Assembly: GCF_014529535.1 (NCBI RefSeq)
Contig: NW_023503584.1
Span: 4,138,832-4,202,831, forward strand
DNA from: Bradysia coprophila
Taxonomy: Eukaryota; Arthropoda; Insecta; Diptera; Sciaridae
DNA: 64,000 bases
Direction of reading: 5' to 3'
Part shown: one piece after another, positions 23,725 through 36,062 of the stretch
How positions within the stretch are numbered: position 1 is the first letter of the stretch
How the letters are laid out: each line of letters opens with the position of its first letter
Position numbers and translations under genes: made by a program
Notes under the pieces: model-generated
Told to the model about the DNA's origin: nothing
What the model saw: only the letters and a program-made list of their open reading frames with translations
Database searches by the model: none

Positions 23725-23878
23725 ACTTCAAGCTAAAGTGCTTGAAATGACAGCTGCCACTTAGAGTACTATTTTGTATGAAAAATTTTTCCAGATTTTT
23801 CCAGTGCAAAAAGTTGTTTGATACACTGTCCAGTTTCAGTACTCATTAAGAGTGCCACTCATGGTTGAGGTGCGTAGC
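23725..23878. repeat. MITE-like repeat, relative of 37488-37648
   Basis: The ends 'caagctaaagtgcttgaaat' and 'gagtgccactcatggttgag' with internal 'gagtactattttgtatgaaa' and 'cagtttcagtact' correspond to similarly ordered words at 37488-37648. Confidence 0.55.
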
Positions 23879-23974
23879 TGGCTATTCTTTTCGAAAAACA
23901 AACATATTGGACTAATTAGGTCACTCGGCAAAAGTAAGCAAACCCTGAAATTGAGAGCCTCAATACAAACTTCA

Positions 23975-24181
23975 TTAACCTGTCACCTGTCATCTGTTAA
24001 CGATAACGAAGACAAAAATAATGACAAGCTCTGGGTAATATGGTCAGTTATATAGTAAAAATGTATGTTAAAACAATTGAAGTACAAGATTTGAAATCAA
24101 CCGATTAAAAATAACTTGATGGATGGAATTAATAGACCCGATAATAAAACTGGTCAGATGTTTGCCGTCTGTACAGGTTAA
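23975..24181 (-). mobile_element. piggyBac-type MITE copy (TTAA-flanked)
   Basis: The element is bounded by TTAA at 23975-23978 and 24178-24181, with ends 'ttaacctgtcac' and 'ccgtctgtacaggttaa'. The interior ('aataatgacaagctctgggt', 'gaagtacaagatttgaaatc') matches, in reverse orientation, the copies at 50563-50774 and 58880-59085. Confidence 0.75.
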
Positions 24182-27100
24182 ACACCCAACAACACATTAA
24201 TAGCGGAAGAGTCAAAATTTTGGTCGACAACCTTTTCAGTTGTTTTAAGTGGATCCTGGTTCCCGGAAGATTCCTTTGTAAAAAAAATAAAAGTGATGCA
24301 AGGAGAGGCAAGGAGCTACTTTTGAACTTTTCCAGAATTTTTTAAAATTGAAATTCACAGAAATAGGTGCTGATGGAAGGTCGCAGTCCTATTATTGATA
24401 AATTAACAATCTTCATTAAACCAAAAATTTAGCCGCCAGAACTTTGGTACATTTTAACTCAGCTCAACCGCTATTATTCGTAGTGTGTATTGTGTGAATT
24501 AAGGCTTATTACCTTACTCTTCTTCTTTGTCAGAGAACCGGGAAGACTAATGAAGGAAAATGAAGAACAGTCGATTGATCGAATCGTGTAAATAGAAAAG
24601 ATGCACAAAATTCGATCCCAAATGTGTTCGTTTCTCATGCAACTGTCGTCTCAATGACCGAAAAAACTTGTAAATTTATGAGCATGTAGTTTGGAAATGA
24701 TCACACCAAAATTTGTACTGAACAGATTCATTTTTTTAATGTGCCAGCCAACATCCATTAATATTTCTGTAGAAGATCAAACATTCGTTCTATTGTCGAT
24801 TTACTATATGGTCTTCAAATACAATACAAACTATTATAAACCGGTTCTCTATAATTCCATTTGACTTATAAAATAAGAAGGAAAAAAAACCATAAATTTT
24901 TATAGAAAAATAGAAAACAAATAAGCACATCGTTCATTAAAATTCACCTTTTTTAGTCAGCGAACTGTTCACGTTCTTTTGAACGGCAAATTAACCCATC
25001 CAAAACCATTAAGAGCAAGAATATCCACAAAATATATTGAGAAAAGTTCTTTGACTTTGTTTCATTTAATTTTTTTTTCTTCGTATTATTCAAATTTTCT
25101 TTACAACAATTTTAATATCAACACCTTGGAATGATTTGAATATTCTTTTTTCCGTACACCTTTTTCTCTCGCTGCTTCTTGTGATTTCAATTAAACGCGG
25201 TTTCACATTTGTTTCGGTGTATTACTTAAAAATTTAATTTTTGCACACTGATAAATGAGTACACCAATTTCACATTGCTAAGAAGAAACCTTTCAATTCA
25301 CTGAATGAAGATGATATATAGATGTTTCCAACAACAAGTACTACAACTAAGACGTGTAGCGCAATAATTCTTTTTTTCGTAAACTTTTTCTTCTCATCAC
25401 TTCCACTTACATTTAACAATCAAACAGATGGCTGATTCAATGTAATATGCAGCAACATTATAGTATATCAAAGTTAAACAAGTGAAGAATGAAAATTGTG
25501 CATAAAACAGCCGGAGTTAAGTGACCTTGAAAGTTGGTTACAAGCAAAATTTGAAGATTTATTCGACGCAAACAATAAAACTACATTTTCACTTAATTCA
25601 ACAATAAATTTCGATTAATCTATTCGCCAAGTTATAACCAAGTGATTGTTTAGTAAATTGACCACAATAATTGTGTTGACACGTCATATCGAAATGTAAT
25701 TATTTATATATCCAATAAGGTGAAGACCGATTGAAAAAGACATCAATGCTTGGTTGGATGCGGTGTGAATATATTTTTGCTAAATACGATCACAACACAA
25801 GCAATGCTGCTGTTGAACTGAAGAGTGCGGTTAAAACGCTTCAGCAGCAGCAGTTGATGTTGTTGAGGATAGTTCTTTTCCCCGTTCGTTTTTATTTCGT
25901 CTTTCTTTTATGTGCGCGAGTATTATTACATACAACATTTTGTTTGGTCATTTCATGCATGAGAACTTTTATGCGAGTTGAATGTAATGGAGATGAAGTG
26001 TTTTTACGATGATAATACCAATGAACGAACAAGTGATTGAAGATGAGTATGGTGTGTCCATACCGTTTATATGTTGACATATTAATGAAAAAACGGTTTA
26101 CGGTTTAATATTTAGCAATGGCTGTGGGGTATGGAAACGATGCGAATAACATTCAGCATGTTTACAGAATCAACAGCGATATTTTCACTTTAACATTTAA
26201 TTCAATTTGTATTATGGATGTGAGAGTACGCACCTGCTCACAGAACGAAAGGTGTTTGGTTATATAACAAGGAATAAGATTTTTCGTTCGTATTACAGCG
26301 AACAAGTTGAAATGGGTTTGTGTTTTCGAAAATAAATGAGCTGCAAGCTACACCCCTTTTCAATTCACAAATGTTGTTGCTTCAAATACTTCATTTGATT
26401 CGAAGGGGTTTGCATATTGAGCCGATGGTGAGAGGAGCAATTTCACGACTAGTTACGAGTCAACAAGAATTCGAAGTATTATTGCACAGCATCATCAATG
26501 ACAACATTACAAATGCGAAGCATTGAACATTGTATTACAGTCCGAAATCTGTTGATCCTTTATTTATAAAGTAATGATCCTTTCCCGATACTTGTCCGAC
26601 GGGACAATTGCAAACAGCGATTCATCAATTTCGTTTGATTAGTGTACATAAGAACGGAATAATTTCAACGATACCAATACAACGAATCGTAGATTTTATA
26701 ATAGTTCGAGGAATTTTTTAGCGCTGACGTCCTTCGCTTTCCGTGAAGAAAACATAATTTCCATCAGCCTTTTCTATTCTAAATAAATTCGCTAAGGTCG
26801 AGCACACCATGTCAATTTTGAGTTGCTGAGATAGCCAATTCAGCTGCTTAACGTATTCTAAAGGTCCAAGACGGAAAATTATTCGCAGTGTAGGGTTCCT
26901 ATGTCTTCTTCTACTAACTAGTATTTCAATAGTTGATGAGACTTGTAGGTACTTATTAAGACTGGAAAACAATCCACATTTTCGTTTTACTGTCTAACTA
27001 GGACTCACATAGTAATTTACAGTGCTACTAATTTCTATAGTGAGTCGTTTTGAGAGTAAAATCTAGACTCTTTAAATAAACGAAATCTAGTACTTCAATT

Positions 27101-27399
27101 TTCATTCTCTAGAATAACCTTTGTTCTAAGATTGGTCGGTTTGTGCTGAATTCGGACAGATATACAATCGCACAGCTCGAACACATATTTTCTTCGAAAT
27201 TCTACTATGTTATCGACGACAATAATTTTAAATTATTCGCGTACAAATGTGTGCATGATACTGACTTGAATGATAAAACGACAGCTCAGTCCTTATCATC
27301 TCGTCAAGTTAGTGTCAATGACAACAGAGATCAACATTATTTATATTAGCCGTGTATCTTGTAGATAGTATCTCATCAGACTGTAGTATTCTAATTAAA

Positions 27400-28899
27400 A
27401 TGACCTTCATTAAAACGGCTGTAATAACTAGTTGCGTGATTTTACAACAATACAAAAATCAGCAAATATTTTGCCAAGCTGTACGACCGGAGAATAGGTA
27501 AAACCATTTTCAACAATTTAATCTAACGAACAGTAGGTACTAAGTAAACATAATCCTCATACAGACTTGCTTGTTACGATTTGGTAGTGGTTGGTGGTGG
27601 TATTGTGGGTGTTGCCACTGCAAGAGAACTGAAAGAAAGACATCCGGGATGGAAAGTGGCAATTGTGGAGAAAGAGAATAAATTGGCCGTTCATCAAAGT
27701 GGTCACAACAGTGGAGTTATTCATGCTGGTATCTACTACAAACCAGGGTCATTAAAAGCGAAATTATGCGTGGAAGGAATGAAGCTGATGTATGAGTACC
27801 TGGATAAGAAGAACATTCCTTACAAGAAATGCGGGAAGTTAATTGTAGCAACAGATGAGACAGAAGTGGAACAATTGAACGTAAGTTTTGCATTCTTCAT
27901 TCGAATTCCTCAAACTTCTAGTTCTATCTACGTGTTAATTTATAGGAGTTACATCGCAGAGGTCTGGCAAATAACGTTCCAGATCTCGTGGAAGTAGATA
28001 AAGAAGGGATTGGTAAAATTGCTCCTGGTTGTCGGGGAGTAAAAGCTTTATGGTCACCTCACACTGGAATCGTCGATTACAAATTGGTTACTGAATCGTA
28101 TGCTGAAGACTTTACAAATGCAGGAGGAGAAATCTACTTGAATTTCGAATTGGATCAATTCAGCGAAAGTCAAGGGGAAAGTAAGGGGGACTCCAGTAAT
28201 TATCCAATTAAACTAAATGCGAAATCTGTAAAGGACTCTACCAACGAAATTCACGCAAAGTATGTTCTTACATGCGGTGGTCTGCATTCGGATAAGCTAG
28301 CTGAATTAACAGGTTGTTCAGCTGCACCAAGAATTATTCCATTCCGCGGGGAGTATCTACTGCTATCTAAAGAAAAATGTGCGACGATTCAGACCAATGT
28401 GTATCCGGTGCCAGATCCCAAATTTCCATTCCTAGGCGTTCATTTTACGCCACGCATGGACGGTAGCGTTTGGGTTGGACCGAATGCGGTTCTTGCATTG
28501 AGGCGCGAAGGATACAGCTGGTCGGAAGTTAGTTTCGGCGAGTTATCTGAATATGTACGGTATCCTGGGTTCTTACGATTAGCAACGAAATACTGGCTTT
28601 TCGGATTAAAAGAAATGTTCCGATCGAGCCGAATCGGCTTCCAAATCGACCACGTTCAACGCTTTTATCCAGACATTAGCGTAAAGGATTTGGGACCAGG
28701 TCCGGCAGGAGTTCGAGCTCAGGCTGTCGACGAAGATGGTTCATTGGTCGATGATTTCGTTTTTGAATACGGTAAGGGAGACGGAGCAATGTCGAAACGG
28801 GTTCTTCATTGTCGTAACGCACCATCGCCTGGAGCGACGAGTTCGTTGGCTATTGCTAGAATGATTTCTGATAAGGTCGATCAAGAATTCAAAATCTAG
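27400..28899 (+). CDS. L2HGDH: L-2-hydroxyglutarate dehydrogenase, copy A
   Basis: Exons 27400-27497, 27565-27880, 27946-28899; 455 residues (human 463). This FAD enzyme of the mitochondrial inner membrane oxidises L-2-hydroxyglutarate to 2-oxoglutarate. The N-terminus is hydrophobic and basic, compatible with import. The dinucleotide-binding motif [13 protein letters not shown] is near residue 40, followed by the family blocks '[16 protein letters not shown]', 'YKKCGKLIVA', '[11 protein letters not shown]', 'PFRGEYLLL', '[18 protein letters not shown]', '[10 protein letters not shown]' and '[15 protein letters not shown]'. The exon 1 donor gives R|L at the Rossmann entry. A near-identical gene follows 0.95 kb downstream in the same direction, so this is a tandem duplication. 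Confidence 0.97.
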
Positions 28900-29845
28900 A
28901 GCATGGATTTTTGCTTGCTGGAATTAAGTCGTTTGAAATAGGATGACGGTTACTCATGCAAATGTAAAGCAGAATCTGGTGTTGGTTGTTGGTATAATGA
29001 TAAAATTGTTTATTGTGAAAATAAATTTGTTTTAAATGTACAGACTGCTGGAAGAGCTTTTGCGTTCTATTACAGCCCCGATAAAAATACATTGGCAAAT
29101 GTAATTCAAACACTTAAGATATCTTACAAATTGTAGGCGGTTGGATGATACTAGCACTGAAGTATGAGGCTTATCATAAGCGCATAAAAATGAGGAAAAG
29201 TTTCACCTGTAGTTAAGTCTCCGATTCCGAATTGACTATACCCAGCGAGTGATATATTTCAACTTTAATGCCTCCTAGATTGTGGTAAAGAATCATCTCA
29301 CAAAGAGCCGACCATCAATTGGCGTAAATTCCGACTATATGATCAAGCTGTACAAATAATAACGAATAGGTGATCGAGGGGGAACTACGCGAGGAAATCT
29401 TGGCGCACTATTTTTCATAGCTGTTTCCCCCTCGTAGGAGACTCACTATGTTTGGCTAAAATTCCTTATCCGATCTTCTGGGATATTCACCTACTATATG
29501 ACAAAATATATATGTGGTTATGCGTCCACTTCACCCGTGGATATACTTATAGTTGAATCTCGTACAGAAAAGGCATTACTATTTTTCATGAGATGTTTTA
29601 CCCAAATTTTACCATAGTTATACAGACGATTTATTGTATTTGTTCAGCTGAAACCAGAACACACTTCATTTCCTCGTTCCATAATGTTAATACTGCCAAC
29701 TAAAAAATTTATTGTTGCTAAATAGTGGTTCAAACTCAGCTTTAAAAATTATAAAATTTTTGTACTGAAGGAGACGGTTTGATCAGTTGCAATTTTAGAC
29801 GGTAAATACTGATTAACAGTGAACGAACTCACATCGTTAACCAAA
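28900..29845. other. Spacer between the two L2HGDH genes
   Basis: Contains the 3' UTR of copy A and presumably the promoter of copy B. A small inverted repeat, 'cgagggggaac' near 29376 with 'gtttccccctcg' near 29424, is the only structure noted. Confidence 0.5.
29020..29025 (+). terminator. Poly(A) signal AATAAA of L2HGDH copy A
   Basis: AATAAA lies about 120 bp after the stop codon, within an AT-rich 3' flank. Confidence 0.5.
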
Positions 29846-31526
29846 ATGCCTATCATAAAAAGGGCTATTATATCCAGTTCGGTGATTTTGTACCACTATC
29901 GAAAATATCCAGTATTTTGTCAAGTAAATCAATCACAGAAGAAGTAAGTCAATTGATCGCATACAAAGTGTTTCTAATTTACTCACAACTCGATGTAGAC
30001 TTTAATTCACTTCGCGATTGAAAAACTCTTGCTTGTTTTTTGTTTGTGGGACGAATGATGTAAAAAGCTTTCAGATGATTCTTGCCCTCCGCATGGATCA
30101 ATTGAAATTATTTGGAATCCAATATTTTTACTCATTTATTACTTTTGTACAGACTAACTTGCTACGATCTAGTTGTAGTCGGTGGTGGTATTGTGGGTGT
30201 TGCTACTGCAAGAGAACTGAAAGAAAGACATCTAAAGTGGAAAATAGCAATTGTCGAGAAAGAGACTAAACTGGCTGTTCATCAAAGTGGTCACAACAGC
30301 GGAGTGATTCATGCTGGTATCTATTATTATGAATTCACAGAAATAGGTCAAAATTTCTAGGTATCCATTCAATAGGTATCTACTATAAACCGGGGTCATT
30401 AAAAGCGAAGTTATGCGTGGAAGGAATGAAGCTAATGTATGAGTACCTGGATACGAAGAACATTCCTTACAAGAGATGCGGGAAGCTAATTGTAGCAACA
30501 GATGAGACAGAAGTGGAACAACTGAATGTAGTTGGCGATGAACTTTTGTGGTAATTTGTTTTCTAAACATTTCTTCAACTTTAGGAATTACATAGCAGAG
30601 GTCTGGAGAACAAAGTTCCTGACCTCGTTTTAGTTGGTAGAGAGGAAATAGGCAAGATTGCACCTGGCTGTCGAGCAGTGAAAGCAATATGGTCGCCTCA
30701 CACTGGAATTGTGGACTACAAACTAGTTACTGAATCGTACGCAGAAGATTTCACGAAGGCCGGGGGTGAAATACACTTGAAATTTGAATTGAATCGAATT
30801 AGCGAAAAAGAAGCTGGAGCCAGCGATTATCCAATTAAATTGATTGCCAAAAATGCAGAGATCTCAGACAAAGAAATCCATGCAAAATATGTTCTGACAT
30901 GCGGTGGCCTATATTCTGATAAATTAGCTGAAATGACAGGCTGTCCAGCTGCTCCAAGAATCATTCCATTCCGCGGTGAGTATTTATTGTTGTCACCAGA
31001 GAAAAGTTCAACGATACAAACCAACATTTACCCGGTGCCAAACTCTAAATTTACCTTCCTCGGAGTACATTTTACACCGCGTATGGACGGTAGTGTTTGG
31101 GTCGGACCGAATTCAGTTCTCGCACTAAGACGTGAAGGATACAGTTGGTCGGAGATTAGTTTCAAGGAATTATTCGAATATGTACGGTATCCCGGTTTTC
31201 TACGCTTTGCATCTAAGTACTGGCTGTTCGGCTTAAAGGAAATGTTCCGATCGAGCCGAATCAGTTTTCAACTAGATCACATTCAACGATTTTATCCCGA
31301 TATCAATGTAAATGATTTAATCGCGGGACCAGCCGGCGTTCGGGCACAAGCGATTCACGAAGACGGTTCGCTGGTCGATGATTTTGTATTCGAATATGGC
31401 AAGGAGAATGGAGCGTTGTCCAAGCGTGTACTTCATTGTCGAAATGCACCATCTCCCGGTGCTACTAGTTCGTTGGCTATTGCAAAAATGATTTCTGATA
31501 AAGTTGACATGGATTTTCAGATTTAG
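29846..31526 (+). CDS. L2HGDH: L-2-hydroxyglutarate dehydrogenase, copy B, with an extra intron
   Basis: Exons 29846-29943, 30153-30316, 30376-30527, 30585-31526; 451 residues. Exon 1 has exactly the length of copy A exon 1 (98 nt). The second and third exons together (164+152=316 nt) equal copy A exon 2. The extra intron 30317-30375 (59 bp) sits inside the codon for the Gly of HAGIYYKP, with GT donor and AG acceptor, and restores the frame perfectly. Without splicing, the frame meets a stop at 30358. All active-site blocks of copy A are present ('[10 protein letters not shown]', '[13 protein letters not shown]', 'PFRGEYLLL', '[15 protein letters not shown]', '[11 protein letters not shown]'). 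The gene looks functional; alternatively, the interruption could make it a recent pseudogene if it is not spliced. Confidence 0.92.
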
Positions 31527-32635
31527 TGGTTGGATCTGTTCAATTTTCGTGTAAAACAAAATTCTTAGCCTTGACGTAATTTGAACACTTTTCCTAGACT
31601 TTATGGATGTGGTGACCTTCTTTAGCTCTTCCTATTTTCTCGACTAAACGTTATTTACTTAATTTTACGGAAAAACAGCTGGTCCTGCAGACCCAAACTG
31701 GGCGTATTGGGCATTTCCGAAGGGTTTCTGATAGTTTTATTAAATTGAGTTTATGACTGGTCTTTTTCAAGTTTAATGGGTCTTTCGCTAAGTTTTCCGA
31801 AAGGCCTTTTAATTGCCAGTCCAGCCCTGTATTGCGGTGATCGCACCTTCATCAACTTTTCCATTCCGGGCTGGTGTCTTCACCACATTTCGCTCTCTGT
31901 ACGAAACTACATTCATTTGAGTGGCTCATCGGAAAAACCTTTAACAATTTACACGAAAATACAACCACTTACGAACACACCACCATTCGAAATCCAAGTC
32001 ATTACTTTCAAAATGAGGAACGACCGAATTTTTCTTTTATGTTTTTCTGTTGTCAATCGATGCAACTCTTGATTCTCAGTAAAAAAAATGTTCTTCACTG
32101 TGCCTCGAAAACGTACCATTTTTTATATCGCTCCCCAAAATCTAGTCCTTCAAAAAAAACTTTCAAATTTTCAACGATTTCCATTTTTTTGTCGATATAA
32201 AATTTAAATCTGAGCAAAAAATTGTTCTACAAAGGCAAATGCCTGCAAGAATGTCTGTAGGAGGGGTAATTAAATTTATTTAAAAAAATCCGTTCATTTT
32301 CGAGGCATGTCGTAGAACAATTTTCTGTCCAACAAAATATCGGTTTCTCATCGGCTCATTGGTACTTTATTTTAGATAACTCGTATCGAAGAACGTGATT
32401 GCGAAAACAAAATTTGTTTGTTTGTTACGCACTTTTTGAATAAACAGATTGTGATGATTGAAATACCGCAGAGTTTCATTGTAAAAATATAATATTCTCA
32501 TATCAAATTCCATTATCATATGCAGTAAAATACAAAAAAAAAGTATCTGAAATACCATTTGGTATTATAGCGGTGAACTTACATTATTATTAAGATCAAT
32601 ATTGAATGTCATTTCGGTCGTTGAAAATGTTTTTT
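31527..32635. other. Intergenic region, little structure
   Basis: No gene supported. A loose inverted repeat, 'aaaattgttctac' at about 32217 and 'gtagaacaatttt' at about 32311, is present. Confidence 0.45.
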
Positions 32636-33916
32636 TTAAGTTTTGTTGTTGTTTATTGGTAAATCAGACTTTCTATTGCTGTCGGTATGTGTCTCATGCA
32701 AAATATTGTTTATGTCTTTGGAGCACTTTGAGCAATTTTCCAAGCTATTCCTGGAATGCGGACAGGTCATTCACATTTAAATAAAATTTCAAACGGAAAA
32801 TACTCTGAATTTGGCATACCTCATAGCCTTCTCCATAATGTCCTTCTCCAGCAGAGCTGCTTTCAATTTCTGTTCTAACGATTCAATTGTCTGCTCCTTA
32901 CCATTCAACTGAATTTTCAAATGTGTAATCGTTTCCTCTTGCGCCTCAAAAATCGCCTAAAATATTCAGCCATCAGTTTTGCAACGACGTCATTCACACG
33001 TCAGTATTCGATTACTCACTCTACACTCTTCCATGCTTTCCGAATAAGTTGGTGGCTCGTCCAGGCAGAAAAAATCTTTGACTACCTGTAAATGCTTCAG
33101 ACGATCATTGCCCATAATCGAATTGACAAACAATTGCAGGCCCTGAGCACGATTGTCTAGGAATCCCGGTCCAAAGTTGTCCCCGAAAATCTTTTTCCGC
33201 GGCAATGTCAATGTTAAGCTGGGTATCATTGACTTCAGCTTATTGTTCAATCGCACAAAGTCGGTGTATCGTCGCAGTACTAGCCAACAGTCGTTTCTGA
33301 ATGGATTTTCCACGCGTAGCTTGTACACCTGTAACATAGAGTTTTCGTTTTCAAATTTTACCCACAGCCCATCATCGAATCGAACTCAATTGCTTACCGT
33401 AAATCTCGCCCGTTCCTCCATCACTTCGTATCCAATTATCGGAATTCGAATGTTATTTGGATCGGCGAATCCACGATTTTGCGATTCGGATGTTGGTGAG
33501 TGTGAGGCGCTACTCCGCTCCGACATACGTCTCGATTGTTGCGACGAATTCGGCATATTTTCGGATTCACGTAACCGTTCTGCAGCCATTGTGTGATGAA
33601 TGGACAGTGTTTTCAAGCAAATTTCTGATTTGGCGTTAATTGAATTAGCAAATGTTTGTTCGATAGCTGGCAATTCATTCAATGTTGACAGCTGCGACTC
33701 GGATTTGGAAATGTGTAGGGCGACGTTCTGATGTGACGCGCTTAGGCTTGGATACGAATTAGATCTTTTCTTGAGATGTGTTTGATTGTTTGATATGTGA
33801 TGCTGATTGAAGGAGGGCGTCTGTTGCTTCTGTAGCTGACTGCGCGTTTGATTTTCTCTCTTTTTTATTGCACGAACTGACATTATTTGGTAAATTATTT
33901 CACTTTTTTCGGACAC
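32636..33916 (-). CDS. Snx16: Sorting nexin 16 (PX domain plus coiled coil)
   Basis: Exons (minus): 33916-33398, 33328-33020, 32956-32820, 32750-32636; 359 residues. SNX16 binds PI3P on early/late endosomes and sorts receptors. The Ser/Asn/Gln-rich N-terminus (residues 1-155) is followed by 'IPIIGYEVMEERARFT', the entry of the PX domain. PX continues with 'RRYTDF' at 192-197, 'PRKKIFGDNFGPGFL' and 'VKDFFCLDEPP'. A coiled coil lies at about 277-320 ('QEETITHLKIQL', 'ESLEQKLKAALLEKD'), the layout specific to SNX16. The last exon encodes a short polar tail and was found by phase (AG|G) after an acceptor at 32751. A second in-frame Met (residue 12) is an alternative start. Confidence 0.93.
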
Positions 33917-35223
33917 TCTGTATTATAAACTATGTCATGACGAGGAATCAGTTGCACCGAAATTCGTTTGTTCGATGCACATATCTGCGTGCAAAATTAG
34001 AACAAGGAATTGAAAGTCAGAAGTATACAAAAAAAACAACAAAAATATTGCAATTAAAATGTGTCATCGACACCAGCTGATGAAGGAAAATGTCCCAATG
34101 GTCCCAATGACAAATTTTACAAGCTCTGTCAGAGACATGACTTCCATCACGAGCGCGCGAAAATATGAATTTGAAAAAGACTGTCTTAGAAACCGTGATA
34201 GATTTTTTTAATGTGTATGAGGGAACAGATTTGGATTAGTCTACGGGAAAATATTAACAGAGCTTCATACGAAGGGCTATTTTACACATTAGAGCATAGC
34301 ATATTAGCATAGCCCCAATCAAAAGTTGATCAAAACACATCAGGTTACTCTCTGTGAAAATGATCTACTTCATTAATTGGGAATCAAATTACCAAGCGAG
34401 CCAATCTTAATCTATATATCTACCAAACTAAAGAATCTTTAAATGCAGATGTTTAATGGAATAATTTTTCTGTGGTGTGGAAATGGGATCGTGATCAGGG
34501 CGTTTCCAAAAAGTGTCCCTAAAAAGTCATCAATTTGGATATCATTTTTTCTGATCATTTCAAAACTCAAAACTCATTAGGACGCTAGAACCTTATATAG
34601 CTGCTCCTTATTTTTGCCGGCCGGCCAGGATCCATCCAGATGAACCAAGTTTTCTTCGGTCTTATAAAGTCTCATCCTGGCGCTCCTACATAGTCTTAGT
34701 TCTAGAAACTGGACATTTTATATGTTTTTGCCTATTTTATCGAATAACTTTTGGAATGATGACTTTTTTGACGCTGCCAAGGTCAGATCTAAGAAACACG
34801 TGACGTCATTTTGATCCACTGTCTTCCCTGTTCTAGAACTTTGGAACAATATTAATAATAGAGGTTATAGTAGAAATCACGTTTAAAAATTTATTTTCAT
34901 TAGAAGCTAAACGACAGCGGAATTACGCAATCTCCTGGACATGTTTTTATCACAAAATCCAATGTTATATACTATTGGGATTTTAGGGACTTTTAAAGAC
35001 AAATTGAAGATGGACAAGAATATTCAGAGAATTTAAAATATTTCAAATAAATAAAATCTATTAAAAAGCGAATGAAAATTACCTAAAATTAGGTGTAATT
35101 GATCGTACCCTGCTTTGACGTAATCGATGAATTATGTCATCTGTTATCGGCAACGATATGATAAAAATGAGCGACAATTTTTTTTCTGTTCGGTCTTACA
35201 TGGCTTTATTTTCTTACACACGC

Positions 35224-35361
35224 GGAATTCTGAAAACCGACATATTTTCCTGCTTTTGTGTTTTACGCGAGTTCTTGATTTCTCCCTTTAAAAATACATG
35301 CAAAAATCACAAAACATTGAAAAAACACAAAACTGAAAATGTGTCGGTTTTCAGAAATCCG
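35224..35361. mobile_element. Hairpin MITE
   Basis: 'gaattctgaaaaccgacata' ... 'gcttttgtgttttacgcg' pairs with 'aaaacacaaaactgaaaatg' and 'tgtcggttttcagaaatccg'; the loop is of about 60 bp. Confidence 0.7.
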
Positions 35362-35456
35362 TAAGTGTAAACTTTAAGATCAAAAGAAGTAATAGATTCG
35401 CTAGTAATATACCTGGCGTCATATTTAAACTTAAAGAATAAAATGGGTATCAGGAT

Positions 35457-36062
35457 GTTACCCTGTTAGGGATGGGAGGCGTTCAAAATTATCGATAATA
35501 TCAATCGAAAGAAATTATCGATAATCGATTAATCATGTCGTTATCGATAATTTAATAATTATCGATAATTATCAAAATATCGAAATTCGATAATTATCAA
35601 AATATCGATATTTTGATATTTATCTGAAAATTCATGATAATATACCGATATATCGGAATATATCGATAAATATCGGATTTCCGGACCGAAATATCGATAT
35701 ATCGAATTATCGATATCTTGATAATTATCAAAATATCAATAAAATGATAATTTTCGATAAAAAAAGTCGATAATTATCGATTATCGATAATTGATAATTA
35801 TCGATAATTGATAATTATCGATAATCATTTTCATTATCGCCCATGCCTATACCCTGTTACATACGGTTAATCATATGCTATCTATAACGACTACAAAAAT
35901 AATGACAAGCTGTGGGTAATATGGTCCTTCATATAGTAAAATGCATGTTAAAAAAATTGAAGCACAAGAATTGAAATCAAGCGACTAAAAATACTTTGAT
36001 AGATGGAAGTAATAGACCTGATAATAATACTGGTCATATGATTGCCGTCTGTAAAAGGTTAA
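35457..36062 (+). mobile_element. piggyBac-type MITE copy, interrupted by the hAT MITE
   Basis: Left piece 'ttaccctgt' (35458-35466), then the hAT element, then 'ccctgttacatacgg' (35852 on) through 'tgccgtctgtaaaaggttaa' (ends 36062). The interior words 'aaaataatgacaagctgtgg' and 'gaagcacaagaattgaaatc' match the other family members. The right end carries TTAA. Confidence 0.7.
35467..35849. mobile_element. hAT-type MITE with an ATCGATAA-rich core
   Basis: The 383-bp element has ends tagggatgggaggcg and, reversed, taggcatgggcgata. It is flanked by a perfect 8-bp target duplication 'taccctgt' (35459-35466 and 35850-35857). The core is almost entirely built of overlapping ATCGATAA / AATTATCGAT words on both strands. 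It is inserted into the left end of a piggyBac-type MITE. Confidence 0.85.

Larger units (their letters stand above)
15022..27399. other. 12-kb gene-poor region, repeat rich
   Basis: The sub-elements recognised are listed separately: direct repeats near 15560-15720 and 16059-16259, a foldback element, a hAT MITE, a LINE fragment and a piggyBac-type MITE. The stretches 18440-20360, 20480-21800, 24400-26700 and 26975-27399 are AT-rich, and I see no gene I can support in them. There is also an unsupported 84-codon minus frame at 26718-26972. Confidence 0.5.

Noticed and set aside
26718..26972. 84-codon minus-strand frame with protein-like composition
   Set aside because: No recognisable family, no supporting neighbouring exons; cannot be told from chance or a decayed gene.
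30317..30375. Apparent stop in L2HGDH copy B
   Set aside because: Treated as a short intron because both splice sites are present and the flanking pieces sum to exactly the length of the copy A exon.
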